A DNA stretch of 64,000 bases, taken from Chrysaora quinquecirrha (lineage: Eukaryota; Cnidaria; Scyphozoa; Semaeostomeae; Pelagiidae). Positions 49,001-57,576 of the stretch are shown one piece after another (the stretch's first letter is position 1; the number at the start of each line of letters is the position of its first letter). Location of the stretch: the NCBI GenBank assembly GCA_014526335.1, contig JACTAT010000121.1, positions 199,449-263,448 of the forward strand, read 5' to 3'. The position numbers were made by a program, and so were the translations under genes. Under the pieces are notes generated by a model. The model did not search any database. It saw nothing but the letters and a program-made list of their open reading frames with translations, and was not told the origin of the DNA.

Positions 49001-52000
49001 ACAGAAAATTAACTCGTGGTTTTTTGCAGGTATAACGGTAAAAACAGTTTTTTACATTAACAATTTTTGAAGACAGCAGAGCACATTTATTATTACGCAT
49101 TTCCATCTACACGTTTTTTTTATAAGGAACACCTTTATAAGGAACTCGAGGCTGAAAATTTACAAAAAATCAAGGAACTTTAAGGAACTGCCGTGGCTCG
49201 GATGAAAAAATTAGAATAATTTTTTTCAAGAACAAGACGATTTGTGCAAAAAAATAGCAGAATAACAATGTATTTCCCATGCTTCTTCCAAAAAGACTCC
49301 ATTTATATTTAAAGTTAGAAAATGAAGCAAGTTTATATGAATTTTCTGTAAAAATTAGTATTCAAACATATCTCACGAAAAGGAACAGCATAAGGAACTT
49401 CAGCCTCATTTTGTTGAAAAATTAAGGAACTCCAGCTTCAACTCAGAGTTACGGTTCCTTATAAAAAAAACGTGTAATCTGATTTTGAATTTTTAGAAGA
49501 AGAGAAAGATTGGGAACTTGATCTGGAAGGCTTAGATGATGATGAGCTAGACGATGTAAGCATGTAACGTTTATTGATATATTCGTACATCTAAATGATT
49601 AATCATATTTGCAATGCCTTTCGAGAAAATATATGCCACAATACGTATCGCACTGACCACGGCTCAATATAGCCAAAAACCGCAAAAAGTTAAATGGGGG
49701 AGAGCTTTGGGCTTCATCACTTGAAGAGTTACTCGAAAATTTCATTGAACTCATTGGAAGTGTAAGCTTTCAAATTATGCTGTTAAGGGTTCGAGTTGAA
49801 TCAATCTAGGGTTCGAGTTCCATCAATCTAGGGTTCGAGTTCCATCAATCTAGGGTTCGAGTCCAATCATTCTAGGGTTCGAGTCCAATCATTCTAGGGT
49901 TCTAGTCCCACCAGTTTAGGTTTAAAGTCCCGTTAGATGTGTTTCATGATTTTGTATAATGGTTGATTCATTGGTTAGTATATGAAGCTTTGTTTCATCA
50001 TGAACTATTCCTTTGATGTTGATTTTCATTTTATCACAGTTTGAGGGTAGCTTTCAACTTTACATCATCTGGTCATATGGACTTTAGTAATGGCTTTATT
50101 GTGTATCTTGCTCTAAGACTCTGAAACCTTGCAAAACGATCAAACAAATTTGTCAAGCATTTGAAACGTGAAGTAAAATGTTTTACGGTTTGGCCACGGC
50201 TCAAAACAATGCTCGTCAAACAATTTTGTTTATGTACAGCAAAACATGTTTTTCAACTTTTCTCATAACATCTCGCAACGAATATTTCGTATTTGTGTTT
50301 GTCAAGCATGTTTTCTGACGTGCCCAATTGTTCAAGCAGTGCTTGATAGGCAAGTTCCAAATGTTTGACAAGCAATGTTTGATCGTACTCTTTCCTTAAG
50401 GTGCCAAATAAACGGGGGTTCCAAATAAACGGGGCGCCAAATGGGAAATTTTTCGAAAATTTAATAAACGGGGGTCCTAATAAGGTCACGGGGATGGGGA
50501 AAAACTCAAAATTAATAAACGGGGGAGAGGCGTTTATTTGGCACCTTAGAGTACTCTGGCCTTGACTTCGAAAATTCCTTACAACTGGGTCTGATTTATG
50601 CCTAAAATACCTTAAAAGTGGGTAAAGAATCAAATTTCCTTTAACCTTTAACATTTGGTACACAAATTCATACAGAAATCATAAAACTGGGTGGCTGAAT
50701 GTGTAAAACAATACCTTAAAGGTGGGTTGGTTTGTAAAAACTCGGGGGCACAACCCTGTACATGGTCAAGTACCCCCGGGCTGCAGGTCCACATCAGCAA
50801 GCTAGATAGCTGCCAGAACCCCAGACCTGCTTTATCAAATAAGGATTGCTTACTTGGCTTTCTTGCTATAGCCTGCTCTAGACCTCTAGCATCTTTTTCT
50901 CAGTTCGAGTCCCATCCTCGGCAATCCTGACTTCTCATCTTACGACTATTCTATTCACTCCTAAACTTGTAATGTTTTATCATTCGTTGCCTTAGCAGCA
51001 GAAAAAGAAGAAACCGCGACGGAAGAAAACCGGCGGAACGAATGCTGACACAGCGGATGAAGCCATAAAAGCTATGCTTGCAGAAAGGAAACTTTCGACA
51101 AAGATAAACTACGATGTGCTGCGTGATTTGACTGCAGACCTTGATATCGGCGTCAATTTTGATTCAAAATTGAATAAACCAAAAGTTGAAACCAAAACAG
51201 AGATTCAGGACAGTAAAGACAGCTTAAACAAAATGCCTGTTGTTTATGAATCAGGACCGGTAGAGAAAAAATTACGGTCTCGATTTGGCAATAAACGGTA
51301 CGTTGCAAAATTCTTTTTATTCATCTTTTAGCCTTTCAGGTCTCTGCTGTCGGATGGCCTACACAAATTTGTCCACTCGTGGCGATTTTATTCCGCTTGC
51401 ATCCGTCTACATCCTGTCTTTTGCTCGGTGTCATCTCTCCATCCTCGCTTTGGTTTATCTTTCCCCCTGTTCCTGTTTCTTTGCGTCCACATTGTCATTT
51501 TTCTGGCCCATATGTTCACGCTCATTCGTGCCAGATATCCTGCCCACAGTCTCTTTGCTTTTTCTACTTTCGTGATGATGTATTCCACTTTTGTCCTTGC
51601 TCTTATACCTTCACTTCTGATTTTGTCGTTCTTTCTTATTCTAAGCATTGCTCTTTCTATGCTCCAGTACATTTTTTGGTGTTTCGTTAGTGTAGTGACT
51701 ATATCTCTGCTCACATACGTCATCCATGGTTATGACTGTGTCCATGATATTTTTTTCGGTATTGTATTGTGTTTGCATTGTAATTGTGCGTTTTTGAAAG
51801 TTGGATTGACTTCAACTTTTATGCGGCGTCCGAGTGCGCCTGCCAATCAAATGGCTCAGAAGCTTTCCACACAACAGCAGTATTCTACCTGGACCACTTT
51901 GGTGCCTGATTTCAAGTGAAAATTGCCAACTTTTAACACTTGCATTGTTTCAAAAACAACAGCCGCTTCGCTGCGCGCGGAAAAATCAGCCTATTGGAAA

Positions 52001-54877
52001 ACCAGCTTTATAAGTATCAGCAAATTTGTCCTGATAAAATGACAGAACAGGTTCTGAGCCAGTACGGTACCAGTATCACGAATGCAAACGTATTGAAACT
52101 AACCACAATAAAGATGAATTTGAGAGGTTGAAATTATATATTCTTGACACAAGAATAGCTTTATAGTATACCTGTGTTGCTTTAGAGAGCCTGTCGAGTG
52201 TCTCAGCTATCAATAATGTATAAGTTTTCGTTAATTTTCAATGATGTGCTATTTGATCGTTAATTTTGTCTTTTAGGCCACCAAGTCTTCCTGATGCTAG
52301 CCTGATCAGAAAGAAAATCAAGGTGACGCAATGCCTGTATATATTTTATAATTGTAAGAAATTGCAGAAACTTCTCAGGACATATACTGGACATAGTGAT
52401 AGTGTGTACAAAGATGTTTCAAGTATACATTTGCTAATATTCTCAATTGTTAGTTGGGCTGGGCTAAATTGGGACCCATTGTGAAATCGGTAGACTTAAG
52501 CTATGGCTTAACTAGGAGACTTGTCGCGCGCGACACTGCATTCGGCGTGTCTCCCAGGGTGGCTAAACATGCGAGTAACAAGCGAGCAACATGTCCCCCG
52601 AGTCATTTGCATGTCGCGGAGACAAGAAATGTTTCTGTTGTCTCCCATAAAGGTTTGCGTGTCTCTTGCTATAAATTTTGTCGCGCGCTACAAAGTTTCC
52701 GAGATGGCTAAACTGGGAGTTACCGAGGGGACATCAATGGCGTGCGCGACATGTCTCCTAGTTTAGCCAGGCCTTTAGATAGTAAACTTTGTATTGGTGT
52801 TTGATTGGTGCTGAATTCCGAAATTGTCTCTGAACAGGTTTTTGATGGCCAATTTTTGACGTTCGAATTCAGCAGATTCGGGCTGTGGAATGCACCGTAT
52901 TGTACTCGATAAAGGAAAATTATAAAGGGAAATCAAGTTATAGTTTTTGACTCGTACAAAATTGCGATAAAAAGTGGAATCATGGAACATACTCAAAGCT
53001 ATAGAACATTAGAAAAGACGGAAACATTGACCATGAGGGAAAATATACCCAGATGCAGATCGATGCAACTATCAGAAATGTGAAACTGGGTTAGTCTTGT
53101 GTTTTGAACACTTAGATTTTTTATGTGTTTCGGACACCAATCAGCGTACAGGATGCAGCGAGATAACGAATAGAGTTTAGTTTGAGTAAAAGAGAGAAAA
53201 CAAACTCTCTCTGGCTACAAAGAATCGGCTTTTTGGTTTTGATATGGAAATATTCCGATACCTCTCACATGAAGCAAAAACCTTGCTCTGCCAAGTGTTT
53301 GGAACCATATTCGCTAAATTACTTTTTGTTGTTTTTAGACCGAAACGGGATCACATCCATCAAAAGAATCTCATTCATTCATCAAAACTGAGGCTGCAAC
53401 AGTTGAAAAACATGATTCATCGGAAAAGGCCATCTGCCACAGAAATCCTTCAACAGAGAATAATTCAAAAGAAGTCGATAGGAAGCCAGTTGTCGTGGAG
53501 ACGGGACCTGTTATTACGGAGAATGAATCGACGAACTTTGATGTAGATGATGATGATTATGATGAAGAGGGTGGTGAAGACAATGAGGCAGCTGATGAGC
53601 ACATAAGTGCATCGCAGTTGTTTGGGCGTGGCGAATATGAGGACGGTAAGTAATCTGCATAATCACATAAAGCTATACTGTTCGCTTTTAATGAACTACC
53701 GCCTCTCGTAAAGAGGATGCTTACAAAAAGCGGACAAGAAAGTACATTTTTAGAGTGCTTGCATTATTTTTAAATGCACTCTAAAGCACTCAGGCTATAG
53801 GGGATCTAAGAGGAAATAGAACCTCCTTTTGTTACGTGACAAACAGGGCTGGCTATTGGGGCGAAGGGGAAAGTGAGCTCCAGGACCTCGGGAAGGAAAA
53901 TCTTGTCTAAAGAGCCCAATGTGGCAAACGAAAGCAAATATCCCATACTGTGTTATCCAATCCAATTACAGCGAGGATTGTTTTAAAATAATTTGCAAAG
54001 CAAGATCTTTGTTCCATTTGGGAGTTCTGGAATCTGTCCACATCAAAACCAAAAGGCCGGTTCTGTGTAGACAAAGAGAGTTCGTTTTCTCACTAGGACT
54101 TTTCAATTAATTTTCTATTGGTGATCCCCCCTGCATCCCGTTAGCTGATTGGTGTTTAAAACACAATGCCAATTCGGCTTCGCTTTCTGATTGGTGCATT
54201 TCAAACCGCATCTGGGTATAAATTCTGCCTTACTCATTTATTTCGGTCTGTTTCTGACGTTTATACTCTGGGGAGTGTCAGACGAAAAAAGCTTTTAAGT
54301 ATGCCCGAAAATTTTTCCGCTGTTTATCGCAATTCTGAAGTTTTGAACAACTCAAAAACTAAAGCAAAAACCCTCAGATAACCGAAATATCTCTTGCTGA
54401 AATTGTTTAGAGATGTTCTAAAGTGCTTTTTATATCATACTGATATGTTTGTTTTGAGACATTTGGCCTTTCAACATGTTTTCAGCTCGATTTGCTCGCG
54501 GCTTTATTTTGCCCAAGGGCCTCAAAAAACCCCTCGGTGGTCCGACAACCCAAGCTGACTGAACAACTTACGAATCTCTTTGAATCCCCAATTATCGGGT
54601 CAGTGTTGTGCTGGGAGCTTTCTTGCATAGTGCAACTCTGTCACGCCAAGATAGACCTTAGTTAGACCTATTACATGTCGTCTCAGTTTTCCCCCAAACT
54701 CACACAACAACAGCAACCTGAACAACGACACCGACATACTCAGGCGATTACTCAAACTGAGCGTCGTGTCATAAGTCTATAGCTTCCTTTACTTTCTATG
54801 AAGATTTCATTAATTAGAGACATTTTCTTTTAGATTATGGAGAGAGCTACGACATGTATGGAGATCCCGAGTATTGA
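40081..54877 (+). CDS. BRF1: BRF1, TFIIB-related subunit of RNA polymerase III factor TFIIIB
   Basis: Bridges TFIIIC, TBP and RNA polymerase III at tRNA and 5S genes. Twelve exons join in frame: 40081-40261, 40875-40955, 41290-41463, 43025-43056, 43176-43248, 44413-44562, 45374-46108, 49497-49555, 50996-51297, 52277-52322, 53339-53645 and 54834-54877, giving 727 residues. The N-terminal zinc ribbon uses C5, C8, C24 and C27. Two cyclin folds follow ([65 protein letters not shown]), then [12 protein letters not shown]. The C-terminal part has [32 protein letters not shown], the [14 protein letters not shown] motifs and an acidic end ([13 protein letters not shown]). The conserved stretch that should follow [12 protein letters not shown] (YIL...EAxxKxxxWxxxNxxYL, part of the TBP-binding block) was not found. 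Exon 9 starts at a triple NAG acceptor. Introns 7 and 8 are almost wholly transposon sequence. Confidence 0.95.
41101..41205 (+). mobile_element. Possible second SINE family in BRF1 intron 2
   Basis: GTGGCGTCATGGTGAAATCC followed about 50 bp later by CAGGTTCGAGCTC resembles A- and B-box spacing. Only one copy is seen and no target duplication, so this is tentative. Confidence 0.3.
41671..42420. mobile_element. Foldback element interrupted by a MITE, in BRF1 intron 3
   Basis: Arms at about 41750-41856 and 42183-42310 are imperfect inverted copies (for example CTAGGTGCAAATTTTAC and GTGAAACTTTGCACCTAG). The left tip AATAGACCATTTCAACGAAC equals that of the foldback at 43525. The MITE at 41861-42171 is inserted between the arms. 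Confidence 0.7.
41855..42177. mobile_element. GAGGGGGGCTTTGGG-ended MITE with 6-bp target duplication, copy 2
   Basis: The element (41861-42171) is flanked by CAGTTG on both sides. Close to copy 1 along its whole length, including CGGGCAACGGGTTTTGCCAT. Confidence 0.85.
43436..43515 (+). repeat. Fragment of the promoter-like dispersed repeat
   Basis: TTGGTGTTTAAAAGCAGATA, ACTGATTGGCTCATATCG and CACATCTGGGTTGATATG match the CCAAT-box and TATA part of the repeat at 54117-54370; the TATA is degenerate. Confidence 0.5.
43525..43938. mobile_element. Nearly complete foldback (long hairpin), BRF1 intron 5
   Basis: AATAGACCATTTCAACTAAG at the left is the inverse of CTTAGTTGAAATGGTCTATT at the right. 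The arms stay complementary almost to the middle, where GGGTGTAAAATTTCACCC is itself palindromic. About 414 bp. Confidence 0.85.
45013..45230. mobile_element. Inverted-repeat element built on CAAACAATGTTTG, copy 1
   Basis: CCAAACAATCAAATATTGTT at the left and AACAATGTTTGATCGTTTGG at the right are inverted. Further CAAACATT and TTGTCAAA words lie inside. Related copies are at 50137 and 55629. Confidence 0.65.
46110..48540 (-). mobile_element. Non-LTR retrotransposon, 5'-truncated, in BRF1 intron 7
   Basis: On the minus strand the reverse transcriptase reads [33 protein letters not shown] and CNFADDNTL (catalytic FADD). It is followed by a conserved thumb region ([16 protein letters not shown]). 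Upstream, a frame break near 47475 separates it from the linker region (47678-48163 and on to about 48540), and the endonuclease is absent. The 3' tail is a pentamer microsatellite (TATGA)n at 46110-46134. It looks like a CR1/Jockey-group element; clade not certain. Dead copy, antisense to BRF1. Confidence 0.85.
49105..49479. mobile_element. T-run inverted-repeat element, GTTCCTTA subfamily, next to BRF1 exon 8
   Basis: TACACG, a T run and ATAAGGAAC at the left (49108) pair with GGTTCCTTAT, an A run and CGTGTA at the right (to 49476). ATC lies on both sides, a possible 3-bp duplication. AAGGAACT words recur inside. Confidence 0.85.
49657..49787 (+). mobile_element. tRNA-related SINE, copy 6, in BRF1 intron 8
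   Basis: GGCTCAATATAGCC, GGAGAGCTTTGGGCT and TTTCATTGAACTCATTGG match the SINE at 2299. Its B-box region runs into the 22-bp array that follows. Confidence 0.7.
49788..49940 (+). repeat. 22-bp array of B-box-like motifs in BRF1 intron 8
   Basis: GGTTCGAGTTC or GGTTCGAGTCC starts at 49788, 49810, 49832, 49854 and 49876. A variant GGTTCTAGTCC is at 49898 and a weaker one near 49919. The period is exactly 22 bp for six units. GGTTCGANTCC is the polymerase III B box. Confidence 0.9.
50137..50385. mobile_element. CAAACAATGTTTG-type element, copy 2
   Basis: CGATCAAACAAATTTGTCAA at the left and TTGACAAGCAATGTTTGATC at the right are inverted. Several TTGTCAAGCA and CAAACA words are internal. Confidence 0.65.
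50385..50555. mobile_element. GTACTCTAAGGTGCC-ended MITE, copy 3
   Basis: AAGGTGCCAAATAAACGGGG at the left and CGTTTATTTGGCACCTTAGA at the right are inverted. AATAAACGGGG recurs four times. Confidence 0.8.
50557..50780. mobile_element. G-rich-ended MITE, copy 2
   Basis: Close to 7163-7456: GGGTGGCTGAATGTGTAAAA and CCTTAAAGGTGGGTTGGTTT, ending GTCAAGTACCCCCGGG. Directly abuts the preceding element. Confidence 0.75.
51330..51830 (-). mobile_element. 3' fragment of an RTE-like LINE in BRF1 intron 9
   Basis: The minus strand reads [31 protein letters not shown] and [12 protein letters not shown]. This is the conserved end of RTE-group endonuclease-reverse-transcriptase polyproteins (RTKV...WAGHxAR...GRPxxRWxDD). 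The RT core is absent. Confidence 0.7.
52496..52777. mobile_element. TTAA-flanked MITE, copy 3, in BRF1 intron 10
   Basis: TTAA at 52496-52499 and TTTA at 52774-52777 flank inverted ends AGCTATGGCTTAACTAGGAG and CTCCTAGTTTAGCCAGGC. GTCGCGCGCGAC and related words recur. Confidence 0.8.
53037..53165 (-). repeat. Fragment of the promoter-like dispersed repeat (minus)
   Basis: ATATACCCAGATGCAGATCG, TTGTGTTTTGAACAC and CACCAATCAGCGTACAGGAT align with the copy at 61110-61375. Confidence 0.6.
54117..54370 (+). repeat. Promoter-like dispersed repeat, best copy
   Basis: Contains two inverted CCAAT boxes (CTGATTGGTG), then GCATCTGGGTATAAATTCTG with a TATA box. Next come TTTCGGTCTGTTTCTGACGT and GTGTCAGACGAAAAAAGC. 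An open frame of 71 codons through it is similar in protein sequence to the copy at 61103-61327. It lies in BRF1 intron 11. Confidence 0.75.
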
Positions 54878-55539
54878 CCAAAATATTACAAATTTTATAT
54901 ATGAAACAAACTCATGCACATTTAAGAATGTTATCAAAATAACTTATCACTCTATCTAAAGTAAAATTGAAAAATTTAGATCAGGTTCCAAATCTGATCT
55001 GTTTTCATAAATTTTGCGTTCAGCAATTTCACAGAAATCTGCTGTCAATGTTTCTGCTTTCAGTTCTAAATAGCGGCTGTATGAGACCGGTTGAACTTAA
55101 ACAGGGATTTATCACATAGAGCTTTTAATAGAGGTATGGATCGGCGTGACATTTTTCCGGGAGATGGCGGATATCTTGAGTAAGAGACATCTTGATTGAA
55201 AGAATCCTTTCTGCGTGCAACGAATTCTTTCTCTCTTCAAACGTTTTCAACATTTATTGTCGCAGATGCCTTTCTCTCATTTTCTTTTCAATCATTCGTG
55301 AATTTGAAGACAAATTTGCTGCATCATCTTTTCTTAAGCGACTGCAATTTCCCCTGCTCAAGATGCCCGCGATCTTCCAGAAAAATGTCGAACCGACCAA
55401 ATCTTGTGGTTTAAAATTAGAAAATCGCATAGTACTAAAAACTTCCGAAAAGAATAACGAAAGGTTTTTTACACGTCGGGGAGCATTGAAGTAGAGACAG
55501 GACTTACCATAACGTATTTCAACAGTTGGTTTGCACTCA
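54878..55539. other. Convergent 3' spacer between BRF1 and FANCL
   Basis: Holds the 3' UTRs of two converging genes. A plus-strand open stretch (55192-55494, about 100 codons without an obvious family) is the only sizeable ORF and is probably chance. A good donor-like sequence on the minus strand (ATG then GTAAGTCC near 55508) lies just past the FANCL stop. Confidence 0.4.
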
Positions 55540-57576
55540 TCAGCTTGTACCCTTTCGCTGCTTTCTTTGCCCCATTTTTACTGTTAAAGGCTGAAAAACA
55601 GAAGACTCTGATGAGTGTTAATATGTCAAACATTTAAAATCTGCTCGTCAAACAATGTTAAAACGTTTAACTACGTCCCTAGACATTTGCTTGACAAGCA
55701 ACAAATGTTTTGTGATCTGACCAAACAAACGACAACATTTTGCTTGACATGCCAATTTCAAATGTTTTACAAACAATGTTTGTCGGTCTGACCAGGGCCT
55801 TCGGTTGGTATACCATGATAGTACGTTAAGAAAAACCCAGCCTGCAGTTTCTTATATGTGGGTTTTTACTGTAGAATGAAAGTGGCGAAATGAGATGAAA
55901 TGAAATGAGTGGCGGGAGAGCGAGTGAGAGAGAACGATGGTAAGGGGAATCAAAGAGAAACCAGTCGCACGATAACGTACAATTACGATCCACTTCTCTA
56001 CCATGTCGCCGTCCCCCTTTTTACACACAATTACTAATTGCAATCTTGATGAAATAATGAGTGTACTGGTTGGTTGTTGGTAAAACTTACCTTTGAACAG
56101 TGTGGGCATTCTCCGAATAGTACATTAAAGCTCTGACGAAAGTTGGGCAGAGATCGAAGCCACTGAAAAAGAAAGATATATCTTCAAAACGCAAAACGAC
56201 AAGTGAATCAAACAATATAACCCACTACCATGCGAACTTTGTAATGCATGTATAATGTAAACACTCTTTCTTTACATACATCACTCGTGGGTAAAAGGAA
56301 TTTGTATCTACTTCTACACATAAAGAAGTATTTGAATCTACCTGTGCATGGTATGAAAAAGCTGCATCTACTTCTAACATTCAAGAAGTATTGCCAACAA
56401 CGCCAGCGTGGCATGAAAATGTTGCATCTACCTATCTACCTCTTCCAATGCCAAACGTACTTGCATCTACCTCGGCATGGTATAAAATGCTGCATCTACA
56501 TCTTTCATGCAAGAAGTATTCGCACCTACTGCGACATGGCATGATTTTCTTCTAACATATAAGAAGTGTTTCCATCTACTTCGACATAGCATAAAAAAGC
56601 TGTATCTACCTACCTACCGTGCAAGGTGTAGTTGCACCTACCTCGGCACAGCATGAAAATGCTGCATCTTTCATGCACGAAGCATTCGCACCTACCGCGG
56701 TATGGCATCAACTAGCTGCATTAACGTTTACCATGAAAGACCTATTTGCATCTTTCTCGGCAAAACATACAGCATCTACGCCTGCACTACACGAAGTATC
56801 CGCAGCTAGCACCAAAGGGTTTGAATACATTGCATCTACTTCTATAATAAAAGAGGTATTTGCATCTTTCCCGCATGTCATGAAGATGCTGCATCTATTA
56901 ACATGTAAAAAGTATTCGCATCTACAAGTGAATTACATTAAGATATTGCAATTACGTTCGCCCTAAAAGAAATTTGTTGAATGTTTTTTTCCAAGTAGCT
57001 ACAGAAAAGTTGCATCTACCTTTGCTCTATAAGTATTGCATCTACTATTACACGGCATGACTAAATTGCATCTATCTCCATGATCTATAGCCTATAGGAG
57101 GCGTTGGTACTTTCCTTGAAATGACTTGACGACGAAGCATCTACCTAACGTAGCTACAAGAAGCTTTTGCATGTACCTTGGTATGCATTGAGAAGAACAT
57201 AAGTATGAAGTACTTGCTACTAAAAGACAAGGTGTTGCAACTACTACAGTAACAGCGGTATAAACATCTATCACAGCACACGGCACGATAAAGTTGAATG
57301 AAAATATACGCATCTGTGAGCATGGAAAATTCATATCTTCATCTATATAGCACGAGGGAATGCTGTCTACCTTAATAAGGCATGAGATTGTTGTCCTATA
57401 CAAAATTGTAAGTAAATAGTAATTGTTGCGTCTACCTCTACGTTATCAATCTCACCTACCTCCACAAGACATGACGTATGGAAGCTTTTACCACATCTAG
57501 CATCATCACAAGTTTTCTCTGGTATTTCATCGTTGAATCGATAAGCGTAACAGATGCTACAGTCCATACAAGACTC
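55540..57576 (-). CDS. FANCL: FANCL, C-terminal RING region (three last exons seen)
   Basis: E3 ligase of the Fanconi anaemia core complex that monoubiquitinates FANCD2-FANCI during interstrand crosslink repair. Exons 57576-57460, 56162-56091 and 55590-55540 join in phase 0 into 79 residues that match the end of FANCL. The first part is MDCSICYAYRFNDEIPEKTC, the middle has CGKSFHTSCLVEWLRSLPN and RQSFNVLFGECPHCSK, and the end is PLTVKMGQRKQRKGTS then stop. Together these form the PHD/RING-like C4HC3 fold: C-x2-C, C-x4-C, H-x2-C, C-x2-C. The acceptor at the left of the first listed exon shows that more exons lie upstream, but I could not find the ELF or DRWD domains between 57577 and 64000. 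They are probably beyond the right edge, which would put the two single-exon genes inside a FANCL intron. Alternatively the gene is broken here. The intron between the RING halves is filled by a degenerate tandem repeat. Confidence 0.85.
55629..55800. mobile_element. CAAACAATGTTTG-type element, copy 3
   Basis: GTCAAACATTT and CGTCAAACAATGTT at the left, AAACAATGTTTGTCGGTCTG and ACCAGGGCC at the right. TTGCTTGACA words are internal. Confidence 0.55.
56250..57470. repeat. Degenerate tandem repeat rich in GCATCTACC, inside a FANCL intron
   Basis: CATGAAAATGCTGCATCTAC-like units recur at about 56347, 56412, 56481, 56590, 56652 and 56880, with irregular spacing of about 62-110 bp. CAAGAAGTATT and CCTCGGCATGG words sit between. 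Open frames on both strands arise from it. Confidence 0.75.

Noticed and set aside
49788..49940. CRISPR-like array
   Set aside because: Regular 22-bp units, but there are no unique spacers between repeats and the context is a eukaryotic intron.
51428..51919. 163-codon hydrophobic plus-strand ORF resembling a membrane protein
   Set aside because: Antisense to the RTE-like LINE end; the minus-strand frame has the family motifs.
55192..55494. 100-codon plus-strand ORF (and an overlapping 72-codon frame)
   Set aside because: No recognisable family, no paralogue in the window, and it lies in the 3' UTR zone of FANCL; kept only as a note.
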